Origin: DATIYW01 sp035517415
GTDB lineage: Bacteria > Acidobacteriota > Thermoanaerobaculia > Thermoanaerobaculales > Thermoanaerobaculaceae
Direction of reading: 5' to 3'
Assembly: GCA_035517415.1 (NCBI GenBank)
Contig: DATIYW010000187.1
Location: 1 to 8,680 of the forward strand
DNA length: 8,680 nucleotides
This document shows, in pieces, positions 1 through 6,700 of this stretch. Position 1 is the first letter of the stretch. Every line of letters begins with the position of its first letter. A program made the translations under genes and the position numbers. Under the pieces are notes generated by a model. That model had not been told where the DNA came from. It did no database searches and saw nothing but the letters and a program-made list of their open reading frames with translations.

Positions 1-1532
1 GCCGCGTGGGCGCCGGTGGTGGCGGTGATGGTGGTGGCGTTGACCACCGAGACCGAGGTCGCGTTGACGCCGCCGATCGTGACCGTCGCGTAGGGCTGGA
101 ACCCCGTCCCGGAGACCGTGACGCCGGTGCCGCCCCCGGTCGGCCCGCCGGGCGGACTGACCCCGGTCACGGTGGGCGCCGCCGCGTAGGCGAGCAGGCA
201 GGCCGACTTGCTCTCGACGAAGTTCCGCATCAGGTCGGTGACCGCCTGGCTCGCGGTCCCGGTGGTGCCGAACGTGAGCGTGCTGTTGGCGTAGCCGCCG
301 GGACGGAGGTGGCAGTAGCTCATGATCGTGCCGACGTTGCACGGGTCGCTGGTGCCGTTGGCGCACAGCGGCCCCGAGTAGCACCCCGACTCCGAGTTGT
401 AGCAGTGGTCGATCGGCGGGCTGTAGCAGTGGGTGTGCGGGGAGTTGAAGTTGTGGCCGATCTCGTGGGTGTAGCACAGCACGTCCCAGTAGAGGTTCGG
501 GCTGGTGGTGCTGAACGTCGCCGACAGGCTCGAGCTCAGGCCGTAGCCGCCGCCGTAGTGGGTGACGCAGTTGGCGCCCTGCGAGTCGCAGGTCTGGAAC
601 CCGAAGTCGCCGGAGCACAGCACGCCGAGCCAGGCGATGCCGCCGCCGAGGTTCTTGCCGCTCAGCATGTGGACCGTCGTCCGCGACACGCCGGCGTAGT
701 TCGCGTGCCAGTAGTCTCCGAGCGCGTAGAGCAGCGTCAGGGTGTCCGAGTACGATCCGCTCCAGGGATTGGTCGCGGTCGAGTAGAGGTGGACGGTGCC
801 GATCTGGAAGACGGTCCTGACGTCGCGCAGGTAGATCACCGAGGCCGCCGCGGTGAGGTCGCCGATGAAGCGGAGCGCGCCGCTGCTCGAGCCGAACATC
901 TGGTAGAACTCGTAGTCGGTCTCGAGCCCGAGCTTGACGGTGTACACGGTGCTGGTGAAGTTCGGCTGGACTGCGACCGGGCCCCCCAGCGCCGAGACCT
1001 CGCCGCGCTCGGGCGGCGGCACCGGGAGCGTCTCGGCGCCGCACGCGAACGGCGCCGGGCCAAGCTCGGCCGGGTCGATCCGCCGCACGGCCGCGCGCAG
1101 GTCCGCGACGCCCGCCGCGTAGGCGTTGTGCTCCGGCGCGAGCGCGTAGACCTTCCCGCCGGTGAACACCAGGCCGCGGAGCGAATCGCCGATTGCGAGG
1201 AACACGGCCGAGTCGAGGTCGCCCACCACGGTGCCGCGGAAGTAGCGGTCGGCGGGGGTCGCGAGGCGGCGCGGGCCCTTGGCGGTGAACTCGACCAGGT
1301 TCGCGTCCGGGGTAAAGATATCGAACGCCTCGAGGTCGAGCGAGGCCACCGTCCCGTCGCCGAGTTCAAGCCGCGGCACCACCACGTGCTCGCCGCTGCG
1401 CACCGGCCCGGAGAGCGCGCTTGCGACGTCGCGATCGACCGGGGCGCCGAGGAGCGCGCCGGCGTCGGACGCGGCCAGCGTCAGCGCGGCGCACGCGGCG
1501 AGGGTCGCGATGGCTCGGGCGGGGGTTCGCAT
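1..1532 (-). CDS. Secreted M12B-type (reprolysin-like) zinc metalloprotease with C-terminal IPT/TIG domain, partial
   Basis: Predicted secreted endopeptidase of the metzincin clan; its C-terminus lies beyond the left edge (510 codons visible). The ATG at 1532 is chosen because GGAGG (1540-1544, minus) sits 7 nt upstream and a Sec-type signal peptide follows (MRTPARAIATLAAC, Ala/Leu-rich to about residue 26). Residues about 30-180 look like a propeptide region. The catalytic domain spans about 188-445. It carries the zinc motif HEIGHNFNSPHTH (H356, E357, H360, H366) and a Met-turn (M404) in GTIMSYC. Many cysteines (VLCSGDFGFQTC, CYSPPIDHC, SDPCNVG) suggest disulfides and an extracytoplasmic location. 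From about residue 449 an IPT/TIG immunoglobulin-like fold begins (TGVSPPGGPTGGGTGV...) and runs to the edge; more domains may follow. The usual metzincin Gly is Asn (N363), a tolerated variant in the clan. The gene lies 159 bp beyond the carboxylase cluster on the same strand and is probably a separate unit. Family call is firm; the substrate is unknown. Confidence 0.9.
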   Translation of the reverse strand, partial: MRTPARAIATLAACAALTLAASDAGALLGAPVDRDVASALSGPVRSGEHVVVPRLELGDGTVASLDLEAFDIFTPDANLVEFTAKGPRRLATPADRYFRGTVVGDLDSAVFLAIGDSLRGLVFTGGKVYALAPEHNAYAAGVADLRAAVRRIDPAELGPAPFACGAETLPVPPPERGEVSALGGPVAVQPNFTSTVYTVKLGLETDYEFYQMFGSSSGALRFIGDLTAAASVIYLRDVRTVFQIGTVHLYSTATNPWSGSYSDTLTLLYALGDYWHANYAGVSRTTVHMLSGKNLGGGIAWLGVLCSGDFGFQTCDSQGANCVTHYGGGYGLSSSLSATFSTTSPNLYWDVLCYTHEIGHNFNSPHTHCYSPPIDHCYNSESGCYSGPLCANGTSDPCNVGTIMSYCHLRPGGYANSTLTFGTTGTASQAVTDLMRNFVESKSACLLAYAAAPTVTGVSPPGGPTGGGTGVTVSGTGFQPYATVTIGGVNATSVSVVNATTITATTGAHA

Positions 1533-1691
1533 CTTTCAGCCTCCGAGGAGAGGCCGTCCAGGCGTGCTCCCTCCCCGAGGAGAGTCTCGCCCACGCGACC
1601 TGCCCGCGAGGTGATTCGGCTCACATCGGAAGCGGCGCGAAGTTGCGAGGAACCCGCGCGGGCCGGCGCCGAACCTCGTCCGGAGGGCGGG
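1533..1691. other. Intergenic region between biotin carrier gene and protease gene
   Basis: This 159-bp gap separates the end of the carboxylase cluster from the protease start on the minus strand. It contains the protease ribosome-binding site (GGAGG, 1540-1544) and a short direct repeat CGAGGAGAG at 1544-1552 and 1576-1584. CGAGG and CCTCG (around 1646-1678) could close a weak hairpin, but no T-run follows on the minus strand. I see no convincing intrinsic terminator or sigma-70 promoter. The spacing is enough for the protease to have its own promoter. Confidence 0.5.
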
Positions 1692-2192
1692 CTAGTGGAC
1701 GACGACCAGGACCTGGCCGCTCTCCACCGTCGCGCCGGGCGCCACCAGGACGCGCTCGACGGTCCCGGCGGCCTCCGCGCAGATCTGGTTTTCCATCTTC
1801 ATCGCCTCGAGCACGACCAGCGGCTGGCCGGGCTTGACCGCCTCGCCGGCGGCGACGCTCACGCCGACGACCCGTCCGGGGATCGGCGCGCGCACCTCGT
1901 GCGGGCCGGCGTGGCCCGCTGCCCCGGCGCCCGCGGCGCGCTCCAGCGGGCTCCGCAGCCGCACCTCGAAATGCCGCTGCGCCAGCGAGATCCGCCAGTG
2001 GTCCCGGCCCAGGCGCTGGCTCGCGACGGCGAAGTTGGCGCCGTCGCCGCGGAACAGCGCCGAGAGGCCGGCGTGGACCGGGAGCAGCTCGACGCGATGC
2101 ACCGCGCCGTCCAGCGTGACCTCGAACCCGCCGTCGACGCGGCGCGCCGTGACCTCGACGCGCCCGCCGTCGCGCGCCACCCACCAGCGCAT
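1692..2192 (-). CDS. Biotin carboxyl carrier protein with BT-like N-terminal region (acyl-CoA carboxylase)
   Basis: This 166-residue protein carries biotin between the carboxylase and carboxyltransferase active sites. Residues about 98-165 form the biotinyl/lipoyl domain, with APIPGRV at its start and the biotinylation motif EAMKMEN, so K132 is the acceptor lysine. Residues about 84-97 are an Ala/Gly-rich flexible linker. Residues 1-80 (MRWWVARDGGRVEVTARR...) are beta-rich and resemble the BT (BC-CT mediating) region that joins the two halves of fused propionyl-CoA carboxylase alpha chains, rather than the short N-terminus of AccB. Its ATG at 2192 shares one base with the TGA of the upstream carboxylase gene (TGATG), which implies translational coupling and fixes the start. 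Together with that gene it is equivalent to a PccA-type alpha subunit cut in two. The BCCP call is firm; the BT assignment is inferred from length, position and composition. Confidence 0.9.
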   Translation of the reverse strand: MRWWVARDGGRVEVTARRVDGGFEVTLDGAVHRVELLPVHAGLSALFRGDGANFAVASQRLGRDHWRISLAQRHFEVRLRSPLERAAGAGAAGHAGPHEVRAPIPGRVVGVSVAAGEAVKPGQPLVVLEAMKMENQICAEAAGTVERVLVAPGATVESGQVLVVVH

Positions 2193-3712
2193 CAATCCGC
2201 CCCCCGCGCCTGGGCGCGCATCCGCCCGGCGATGCGCCAGCGCTCGCCCTCGCGCTCCGAGCTCGCGAGGTCCCCGGGCGAGAGACGCCCGGCCTCCTCG
2301 AGGGCGAGGCAGGCGGCGGCGACGATCGCCGCCTCCTCGAGCTCGGGATCGACCGCCGCCTCCTGCGCCTGCACCGGCCCGCGCGTAAGGAGATCGTCGA
2401 GCAGGCCGGTGTGGAGGTCGCCGGAGACGAACTCCGGCACGTCGAGGAGGAGGCGGAAGAGCGGCAGCGTGGTCGCGATCCCGGCGATGCGGTACTCGTC
2501 GAGGGCGCGGCGGAGCCGGGCGAGCGCGGCGCTGCGGTCCTCGCCCCACACCACCAGCTTGGCCAGGATCGGGTCGTACTCGAGCGGCACCACCGACCCC
2601 TCGCGCACGCCGCTGTCGACGCGCACGCCGGGCCCGTCGGGCCGCTCGAGGAACTGGATCGTGCCCGGCGACGGGGCGAATCCCCGCAGCGGGTCCTCGG
2701 CGTAGATGCGGCACTCCACCGCGTGACCCCGCGGGCGGATCGCCTCCTGGCGCAGATCGATCTCCTCGCCGAGCGCCTCGCGGATCATCAGCTGGGCGAG
2801 GTCGACGCCGTACACCGCCTCGGTCACCGGGTGCTCCACCTGCAGCCGCGTGTTGACCTCGAGGAAGTAGAACTCCCCCGACGGCGCGAGCAGGAACTCG
2901 ACGGTGCCGGCCGAACGGTACCCGGCGGCGCCGGCGACCGCGAGCGCGGCCGCGCCGAGGCGCGCACGCAGCTCGGCGTCGACCACCGCCGACGGGCACT
3001 CCTCGAACACCTTCTGGTGGCGGCGCTGCAGCGAGCACTCGCGCTCGCCGAAGTGCACGAGACGGCCGTGTCGGTCGCCGAGGATCTGCACCTCGATGTG
3101 ACGCGGGCGCTCGATCAGCTTCTCCGCGTAGACCCGCGGGTCGGCGAAGAAGGCGCGCCCCTCCGAGGCCGCGCGCGCGAACGCCTCGTCGGTCTCCTCG
3201 TCCGAGCGCACCACCCGCATCCCCTTGCCGCCGCCGCCGCCGACCGCCTTGAGCAGGATCGGGTAGCCGATCCCGGCGGCGAACGCCCGCGCGGCGGCCG
3301 CGTCCGGCAGGGGCGCGCTGCCCGGCACCACCGGCGCGCCCACCCGCTGCGCGACCTCGCGGGCGGCGGTCTTCGAGCCGAGCAGCTCGATCACGTCGGG
3401 CGGCGGGCCGATCCACACCAGGCCGGCATCCTCGACCGCGCGCGCGAACGCCGCGTTCTCGGCGAGGAAGCCGTAGCCGGGGTGGATCGCCGCGGCGCCG
3501 GTGGCGCGGGCGGCGGCGAGGATCGCGGCCTGGTCGAGGTACGACTCGCGCGCCGGAGGCGGCCCGATCCGCACCGCGACGTCGGCGGCCAGCGCGTGCG
3601 GCTGGGTGCGGTCCGCGTCGGAGTAGATGGCGACGCTGCCGTGGCCGAGCTCGCGGCAGGCGCGGATGAGGCGCACCGCGATCTCCCCCCGGTTCGCGAT
3701 CAGGATCCTCAC
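2192..3712 (-). CDS. accC: Biotin carboxylase subunit of acyl-CoA (probably propionyl-CoA) carboxylase
   Basis: This 506-residue enzyme catalyses ATP- and bicarbonate-dependent carboxylation of biotin on the carrier protein. It opens with the biotin carboxylase signature RILIANRGEIAVR. K114 and K155 match the ATP-binding lysines of E. coli AccC, followed by the glycine-rich loop GGGGGKGM (158-165). H205 lies in RHIEVQI. ECSLQRRHQK (225-234), E272, and E285/N287/R289 in FLEVNTRLQVEHPVTE supply metal and substrate contacts. R335 in GHAVECR matches the catalytic Arg338. About 60 residues after residue 445 extend past the usual AccC end (about 450) toward the BT region of fused alpha chains. I chose the GTG at 3712 because GGAG (3720-3723, minus) lies 7 nt upstream and the protein then begins exactly at the family's conserved N-terminus. 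An in-frame ATG further upstream would add low-complexity sequence from the repeat-rich gap. It ends in TGATG with the carrier gene. Confidence 0.95.
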   Translation of the reverse strand: MRILIANRGEIAVRLIRACRELGHGSVAIYSDADRTQPHALAADVAVRIGPPPARESYLDQAAILAAARATGAAAIHPGYGFLAENAAFARAVEDAGLVWIGPPPDVIELLGSKTAAREVAQRVGAPVVPGSAPLPDAAAARAFAAGIGYPILLKAVGGGGGKGMRVVRSDEETDEAFARAASEGRAFFADPRVYAEKLIERPRHIEVQILGDRHGRLVHFGERECSLQRRHQKVFEECPSAVVDAELRARLGAAALAVAGAAGYRSAGTVEFLLAPSGEFYFLEVNTRLQVEHPVTEAVYGVDLAQLMIREALGEEIDLRQEAIRPRGHAVECRIYAEDPLRGFAPSPGTIQFLERPDGPGVRVDSGVREGSVVPLEYDPILAKLVVWGEDRSAALARLRRALDEYRIAGIATTLPLFRLLLDVPEFVSGDLHTGLLDDLLTRGPVQAQEAAVDPELEEAAIVAAACLALEEAGRLSPGDLASSEREGERWRIAGRMRAQARGAD

Positions 3713-3833
3713 GGCTGCGCTCCGAAAGGCGGGGCCGGGGACCGGTGGCCAGAGGCCGGTACCCCCACCCACCCCGCGGCAGAGGTCGCGGTCGGATCCG
3801 GCCACCGACCACCGGCCACCGGCCACGCCACGG
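3713..3833. repeat. Repeat- and hairpin-rich spacer inside the carboxylase cluster
   Basis: This 121-bp gap between the carboxyltransferase stop and the biotin carboxylase start is unusually structured. On the plus strand, 7-bp units of the form RCCACCG stand head to tail at 3801-3807, 3808-3814 and 3815-3821, with a degenerate fourth copy at 3822-3828. GGGGACCGG (3737-3745) and CCGGTACCCC (3756-3765) form a stem of nine pairs with one bulged A and a 10-nt loop. CCGGTGGCC (3742-3750) is the exact reverse complement of GGCCACCGG (3814-3822), so the two parts can also pair with each other. The element resembles dispersed REP-like intergenic repeats of GC-rich bacteria and may act in the transcript as a processing or attenuation structure. 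Only the repeats are seen directly; the role is inferred. Confidence 0.6.
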
Positions 3834-5381
3834 TCATAGCGGGATGTTCCCGTGCTTCTTCGCGGGCATCCAGTCGCGCTTGTTGCCGGCGAGGGCGAAC
3901 GCGGAGACGACGCGGCGTCGGGTCGTGCGCGGCGCGATGATCGCGTCGACGTAGCCCCGCTCGGCCGCGACCAGCGGGTTGGCGAACTTGTCGACGTACT
4001 CCCGCACCAGCTCGGCGCGCTTCGCGTCCTTGTCCTCGGCGCGGTCGATCTCGCGCTTGTAGAGGATGTTCACCGCGCCCTGCGGGCCCATCACGGCGAT
4101 CTCCGCGGTCGGGTAGGCGAAGTTGAAGTCGGTGCGGATGTGCTTGGAACCCATCACGCAGTAGGCGCCGCCGTACGCCTTGCGGGCGATCACCGTGACC
4201 TTCGGGACGGTCGCCTCGGCGAGCGCGAACAGCAGCTTGGCGCCGTGGCGGATGATGCCGCCGTGCTCCTGCTCCACCCCCGGCAGGAACCCGGGCACGT
4301 CCTCGACGATCAGCAGCGGCACGTTGAACGCGTCGCAGAAACGCACGAAGCGCGCCCCTTTGACCGAGGCGTTGATGTCGAGCACGCCGGCGAGATGCAT
4401 CGGCTGGTTTGCCACCACCCCGACCGGGCGTCCGGCCAGGCGCGCGAAGCCGACCACGATGTTGCGCGCGAAGTGGGCGTGGACCTCGAAGAACTCGCGG
4501 TCGTCCGCCACTGCGCGGATCAGGTCCTTGATGTCGTACGGCTTGTTGGGATCGGCCGGGACCAGGCCGTCGAGCGCCGCGTCCTCGCGGTCAGGGGGGT
4601 CGGCGGTGGGGCGCAACGGAGGGTCCGCGGCGTTGTTGGCGGGGATGAAGCCGAGCAGCTTGCGGATGCTGGCGAGCGTGTCGAGGTCGTCCTCGCAGGC
4701 GAAGTGCGCGACGCCCGAGATCTGCGCGTGGGTCGCGGCGCCGCCGAGGCGCTCCATCGTCACGTCCTCGTGGGTGACGGTGCGGATCACCTCCGGCCCG
4801 GTGACGAACATGTAGCTGGTGCTCTTGGCCATGAACACGAAGTCGGTGATCGCGGGCGAGTAGACCGCGCCGCCCGCGCACGGCCCGAGGATCGCGGAGA
4901 TCTGCGGCACCACGCCGGAGGCGAGCGTGTTGCGGAGGAAGATGTCGGCGTAGCCGGCGAGCGAGACCACGCCCTCCTGGATGCGCGCCCCGCCGGAGTC
5001 GTTGAGCCCCACCACCGGGACGCCGAACTTCAGCGCCAGGTCCATGATCTTGCACACCTTCTCGGCGAACGCCTCGGACAGCGAGCCGCCGAAGACGGTG
5101 AAGTCCTGGGCGAAGACGGCCACCGAGCGGCCCTCGACGCGACCGAACCCGGTGACCACGCCGTCGCCGGGGAAGCGCTGCTTCTCCATACCGAAGTCGT
5201 GGCTGCGGTGGACCACGAGGCGGTCGACCTCCTCGAACGAGCCCGGGTCGAGGAGAAGGTCGAGCCGCTCGCGCGCCGTGAGCTTGCCCGCGTCGTGCTG
5301 CTTCTGGATGCGACCCTTGCCACCGCCCTCGAGGCTCGCCGCCTCGAGCTCCGCCAGGCGTCTGCGCACGTCCTCGCTCAC
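3834..5381 (-). CDS. pccB: Acyl-CoA carboxylase carboxyltransferase (beta) subunit, propionyl-CoA carboxylase type
   Basis: This 515-residue subunit transfers the carboxyl group from carboxybiotin to the alpha carbon of an acyl-CoA, normally as a hexameric core with the alpha chains. The N-terminal half (crotonase fold) contains KQHDAGKLTARERLDLLLD (27-45), FAQDFTVFGGSL (90-101) and the oxyanion-hole segment SGGARIQEG (129-137). It continues with GPCAGGAVYSPA (166-177). The C-terminal half contains GRPVGVVANQP (317-327), DVPGFLPG (361-368) and the second oxyanion segment RKAYGGAY (400-407). The ending KKHGNIPL is characteristic of PccB proteins, and length matches the family (about 510-530). 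D418 before the conserved NFAYPTAEIAVMG segment appears to match the Asp that favours propionyl-CoA in actinobacterial PccB/AccD5; this alignment is from memory. The GTG start at 5381 is preceded by GGGGGGAG with 5-nt spacing. It is first in the cluster and divergent from tldD. Substrate could also be another short acyl-CoA. Confidence 0.95.
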   Translation of the reverse strand: MSEDVRRRLAELEAASLEGGGKGRIQKQHDAGKLTARERLDLLLDPGSFEEVDRLVVHRSHDFGMEKQRFPGDGVVTGFGRVEGRSVAVFAQDFTVFGGSLSEAFAEKVCKIMDLALKFGVPVVGLNDSGGARIQEGVVSLAGYADIFLRNTLASGVVPQISAILGPCAGGAVYSPAITDFVFMAKSTSYMFVTGPEVIRTVTHEDVTMERLGGAATHAQISGVAHFACEDDLDTLASIRKLLGFIPANNAADPPLRPTADPPDREDAALDGLVPADPNKPYDIKDLIRAVADDREFFEVHAHFARNIVVGFARLAGRPVGVVANQPMHLAGVLDINASVKGARFVRFCDAFNVPLLIVEDVPGFLPGVEQEHGGIIRHGAKLLFALAEATVPKVTVIARKAYGGAYCVMGSKHIRTDFNFAYPTAEIAVMGPQGAVNILYKREIDRAEDKDAKRAELVREYVDKFANPLVAAERGYVDAIIAPRTTRRRVVSAFALAGNKRDWMPAKKHGNIPL

Positions 5382-5494
5382 GCTCGCTCCCCCCGTGATC
5401 CGCCCGAGCGGCCCGACGCCGCCGGCGATCTCCCATGAACGGCGCTGTTTGTCCGGCTCGGCCGGAAAGCGGACTATGCTATCACGACGGCGGC
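5382..5494. promoter_or_regulatory. Divergent promoter region between pccB and tldD
   Basis: Both flanking genes read outward from this 113-bp stretch, so it must contain promoters for each or be crossed by readthrough. It holds the pccB ribosome-binding site (GGGGGGAG, 5387-5394, minus) and an inverted repeat CCGGC-TCG-GCCGG (5453-5465) near the middle. The locally AT-richer segment 5471-5485 contains TATGCT (5475-5480), a possible -10 for tldD. The best upstream match to a -35 (TTGTCC, 5449-5454) gives a 20-nt spacer, longer than usual. No clear -10/-35 pair was found for the minus direction. The inverted repeat could be an operator for a shared regulator. Positions are seen directly; function is inferred. 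Confidence 0.4.
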
Positions 5495-6700
5495 ATGGGC
5501 GACGACGCGAACCTCCAACTCGCGGAGCTGGCGGCGGCGGTGGCGCGCGCCCGGGTGCCCGGGCTCGTCGACGTCTACCTCGAGCGCCGCGCCGACACCT
5601 GCTGGCGCCTCGAGCGCGGCCGCATCGCCGGGCGCGAGACGCTGCTCCGCGAGGGCGCGGCGGTGCGCCGCGACGGCGTGTTCCACTCCACCGACGGCAT
5701 CGAGCGCGCCGCGCTCGCGTCGCTCCTCGACCTCCCCGCCCGCCGCATCCCGCCGTTCGCCGCGGCCGCCTTCCCGCCCGCGCCGGCGCTCGAGCCGCTC
5801 GCCGCGGCACTCCCGGCCGGCTGCCGCAGCGTGCGCTGGCGGTGGAGCTGGGCGGTGGTGGTGACGACGGCGGGCGCGGTGGCGATCCGCCGCCCGCCGC
5901 TCGCCGAGCTGACGCGGGAGGACGGCGTCCGCTCCCTCTCGGTCTGGCCGCCGCCGGCGACGGGAGCGGCGCCGCAAGCGGCGCTCGAGGCCGCCCGGCT
6001 GCGGCCCGGACGGCACCGGCTGCTGTTCGCACCGGCCGCGAGCGCCGTGCTCGTGCACGAGTTGTTCGGCCACCCGCTCGAGTCCGACGCGATGTGCGGC
6101 GGGGGCTCGCCGTGGGCCGGTCGCATCGGCGAGCGCCTCGTCGATCTCCCCCTCGACGTCACCGACGACCCGACGCGGGCCGACCTTCCGGGCGCGTTCT
6201 CGAGCGACGACGAGGGGGCGCCGGCGCAGCCGCGCCCGCTCCTGCGCGCCGGCGTCCTGGTCGGGGCGCTGGCCGACGCCGCGGGCGCCGCGGCGCTCGG
6301 CGTCCCGCCCGGGAGCGCGCGGCGCGCCCACGTCCACGTGCCGCCGCGGCCGCGCATCTCCAACCTGATCGCCTCGGTCGCGGAACCGACGCCGGATCCC
6401 CCGCGGAGCGAGGCGGCGGTGGAGATCGCCGGCCTCGCGAACGGCACGGTCGAGCCGGCCTCGGGGACGGTGATGCTCGAGGTCCGCACCGCGTTCGCGC
6501 TGCGCCGCGGCGAGCGTCGGCGCGAGCTCCGCCCGTTCACCCTCGTCGGCGGGCTCGCCGCCGTCAGGCGCGGGCTCCTCGCCGCCGCGTGCCCGCCCGA
6601 GGCGAGCGCGGAGCCCGGCTGGTGCGGGAAGGAGGGCGAGATCGTCCCCACCGGCGCGGCGGCGCCCTGGCTGCTGGTCGAGGGCCTCGAGGCGCGATGA
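5495..6700 (+). CDS. tldD: TldD-family metallopeptidase, shortened N-terminal half
   Basis: This 401-residue protein is the catalytic subunit of a TldD/TldE peptidase, a cytosolic pair that in E. coli trims unfolded peptides, degrades the antitoxin CcdA and finishes microcin B17. The zinc motif is HELFGH (H188, E189, H193) in VLVHELFGHPLESD. C377 in WCGKEGE matches the late Cys ligand of E. coli TldD. Between them SSDDEGAPAQPRPLLRAG (236-253) is the conserved strand after the active-site region, and ISNLIASV (288-295) matches the family's R.(T/S)N motif. The end VPTGAAAPWLLVEGL is the usual family terminus. HExxxH lies about 75 residues earlier than in E. coli TldD (481 residues), while the distance from motif to end is about the same, so the reduction is N-terminal. 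The ATG at 5495 fits the start of homology; an upstream in-frame ATG (5435) would add 20 residues from the promoter region. Its stop overlaps the tldE start. Confidence 0.88.
   Translation: MGDDANLQLAELAAAVARARVPGLVDVYLERRADTCWRLERGRIAGRETLLREGAAVRRDGVFHSTDGIERAALASLLDLPARRIPPFAAAAFPPAPALEPLAAALPAGCRSVRWRWSWAVVVTTAGAVAIRRPPLAELTREDGVRSLSVWPPPATGAAPQAALEAARLRPGRHRLLFAPAASAVLVHELFGHPLESDAMCGGGSPWAGRIGERLVDLPLDVTDDPTRADLPGAFSSDDEGAPAQPRPLLRAGVLVGALADAAGAAALGVPPGSARRAHVHVPPRPRISNLIASVAEPTPDPPRSEAAVEIAGLANGTVEPASGTVMLEVRTAFALRRGERRRELRPFTLVGGLAAVRRGLLAAACPPEASAEPGWCGKEGEIVPTGAAAPWLLVEGLEAR

Noticed and set aside
1488..1532. Lipobox (LAAC) in the protease signal peptide
   Set aside because: The hydrophobic run before Cys14 is too short and continues past the Cys as an ordinary Sec signal, so cleavage near residue 26 is more likely than lipidation.
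1640..1680. Terminator hairpin after the BCCP gene
   Set aside because: Only a 5-bp outer stem with poorly matched interior can be drawn and there is no T-run on the minus strand.
6..2705. 899-codon open frame on the plus strand
   Set aside because: It lies opposite the protease, the BCCP and part of the biotin carboxylase, all with clear motifs. The translation is Arg/Ala/Gly/Val-rich without any recognisable domain, as expected from antisense frames in GC-rich DNA.
1692..3812. 706-codon minus frame that contains the BCCP in its last part
   Set aside because: Only the last 166 residues are real. The earlier part is an out-of-frame reading of the biotin carboxylase gene, so this is not evidence for a fused protein.
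4981..6696. Long upstream extension of the tldE frame
   Set aside because: The in-frame extension crosses pccB antisense and the whole of tldD and is low-complexity Arg/Ala-rich. Homology and the ATGA overlap place the tldE start at 6697.
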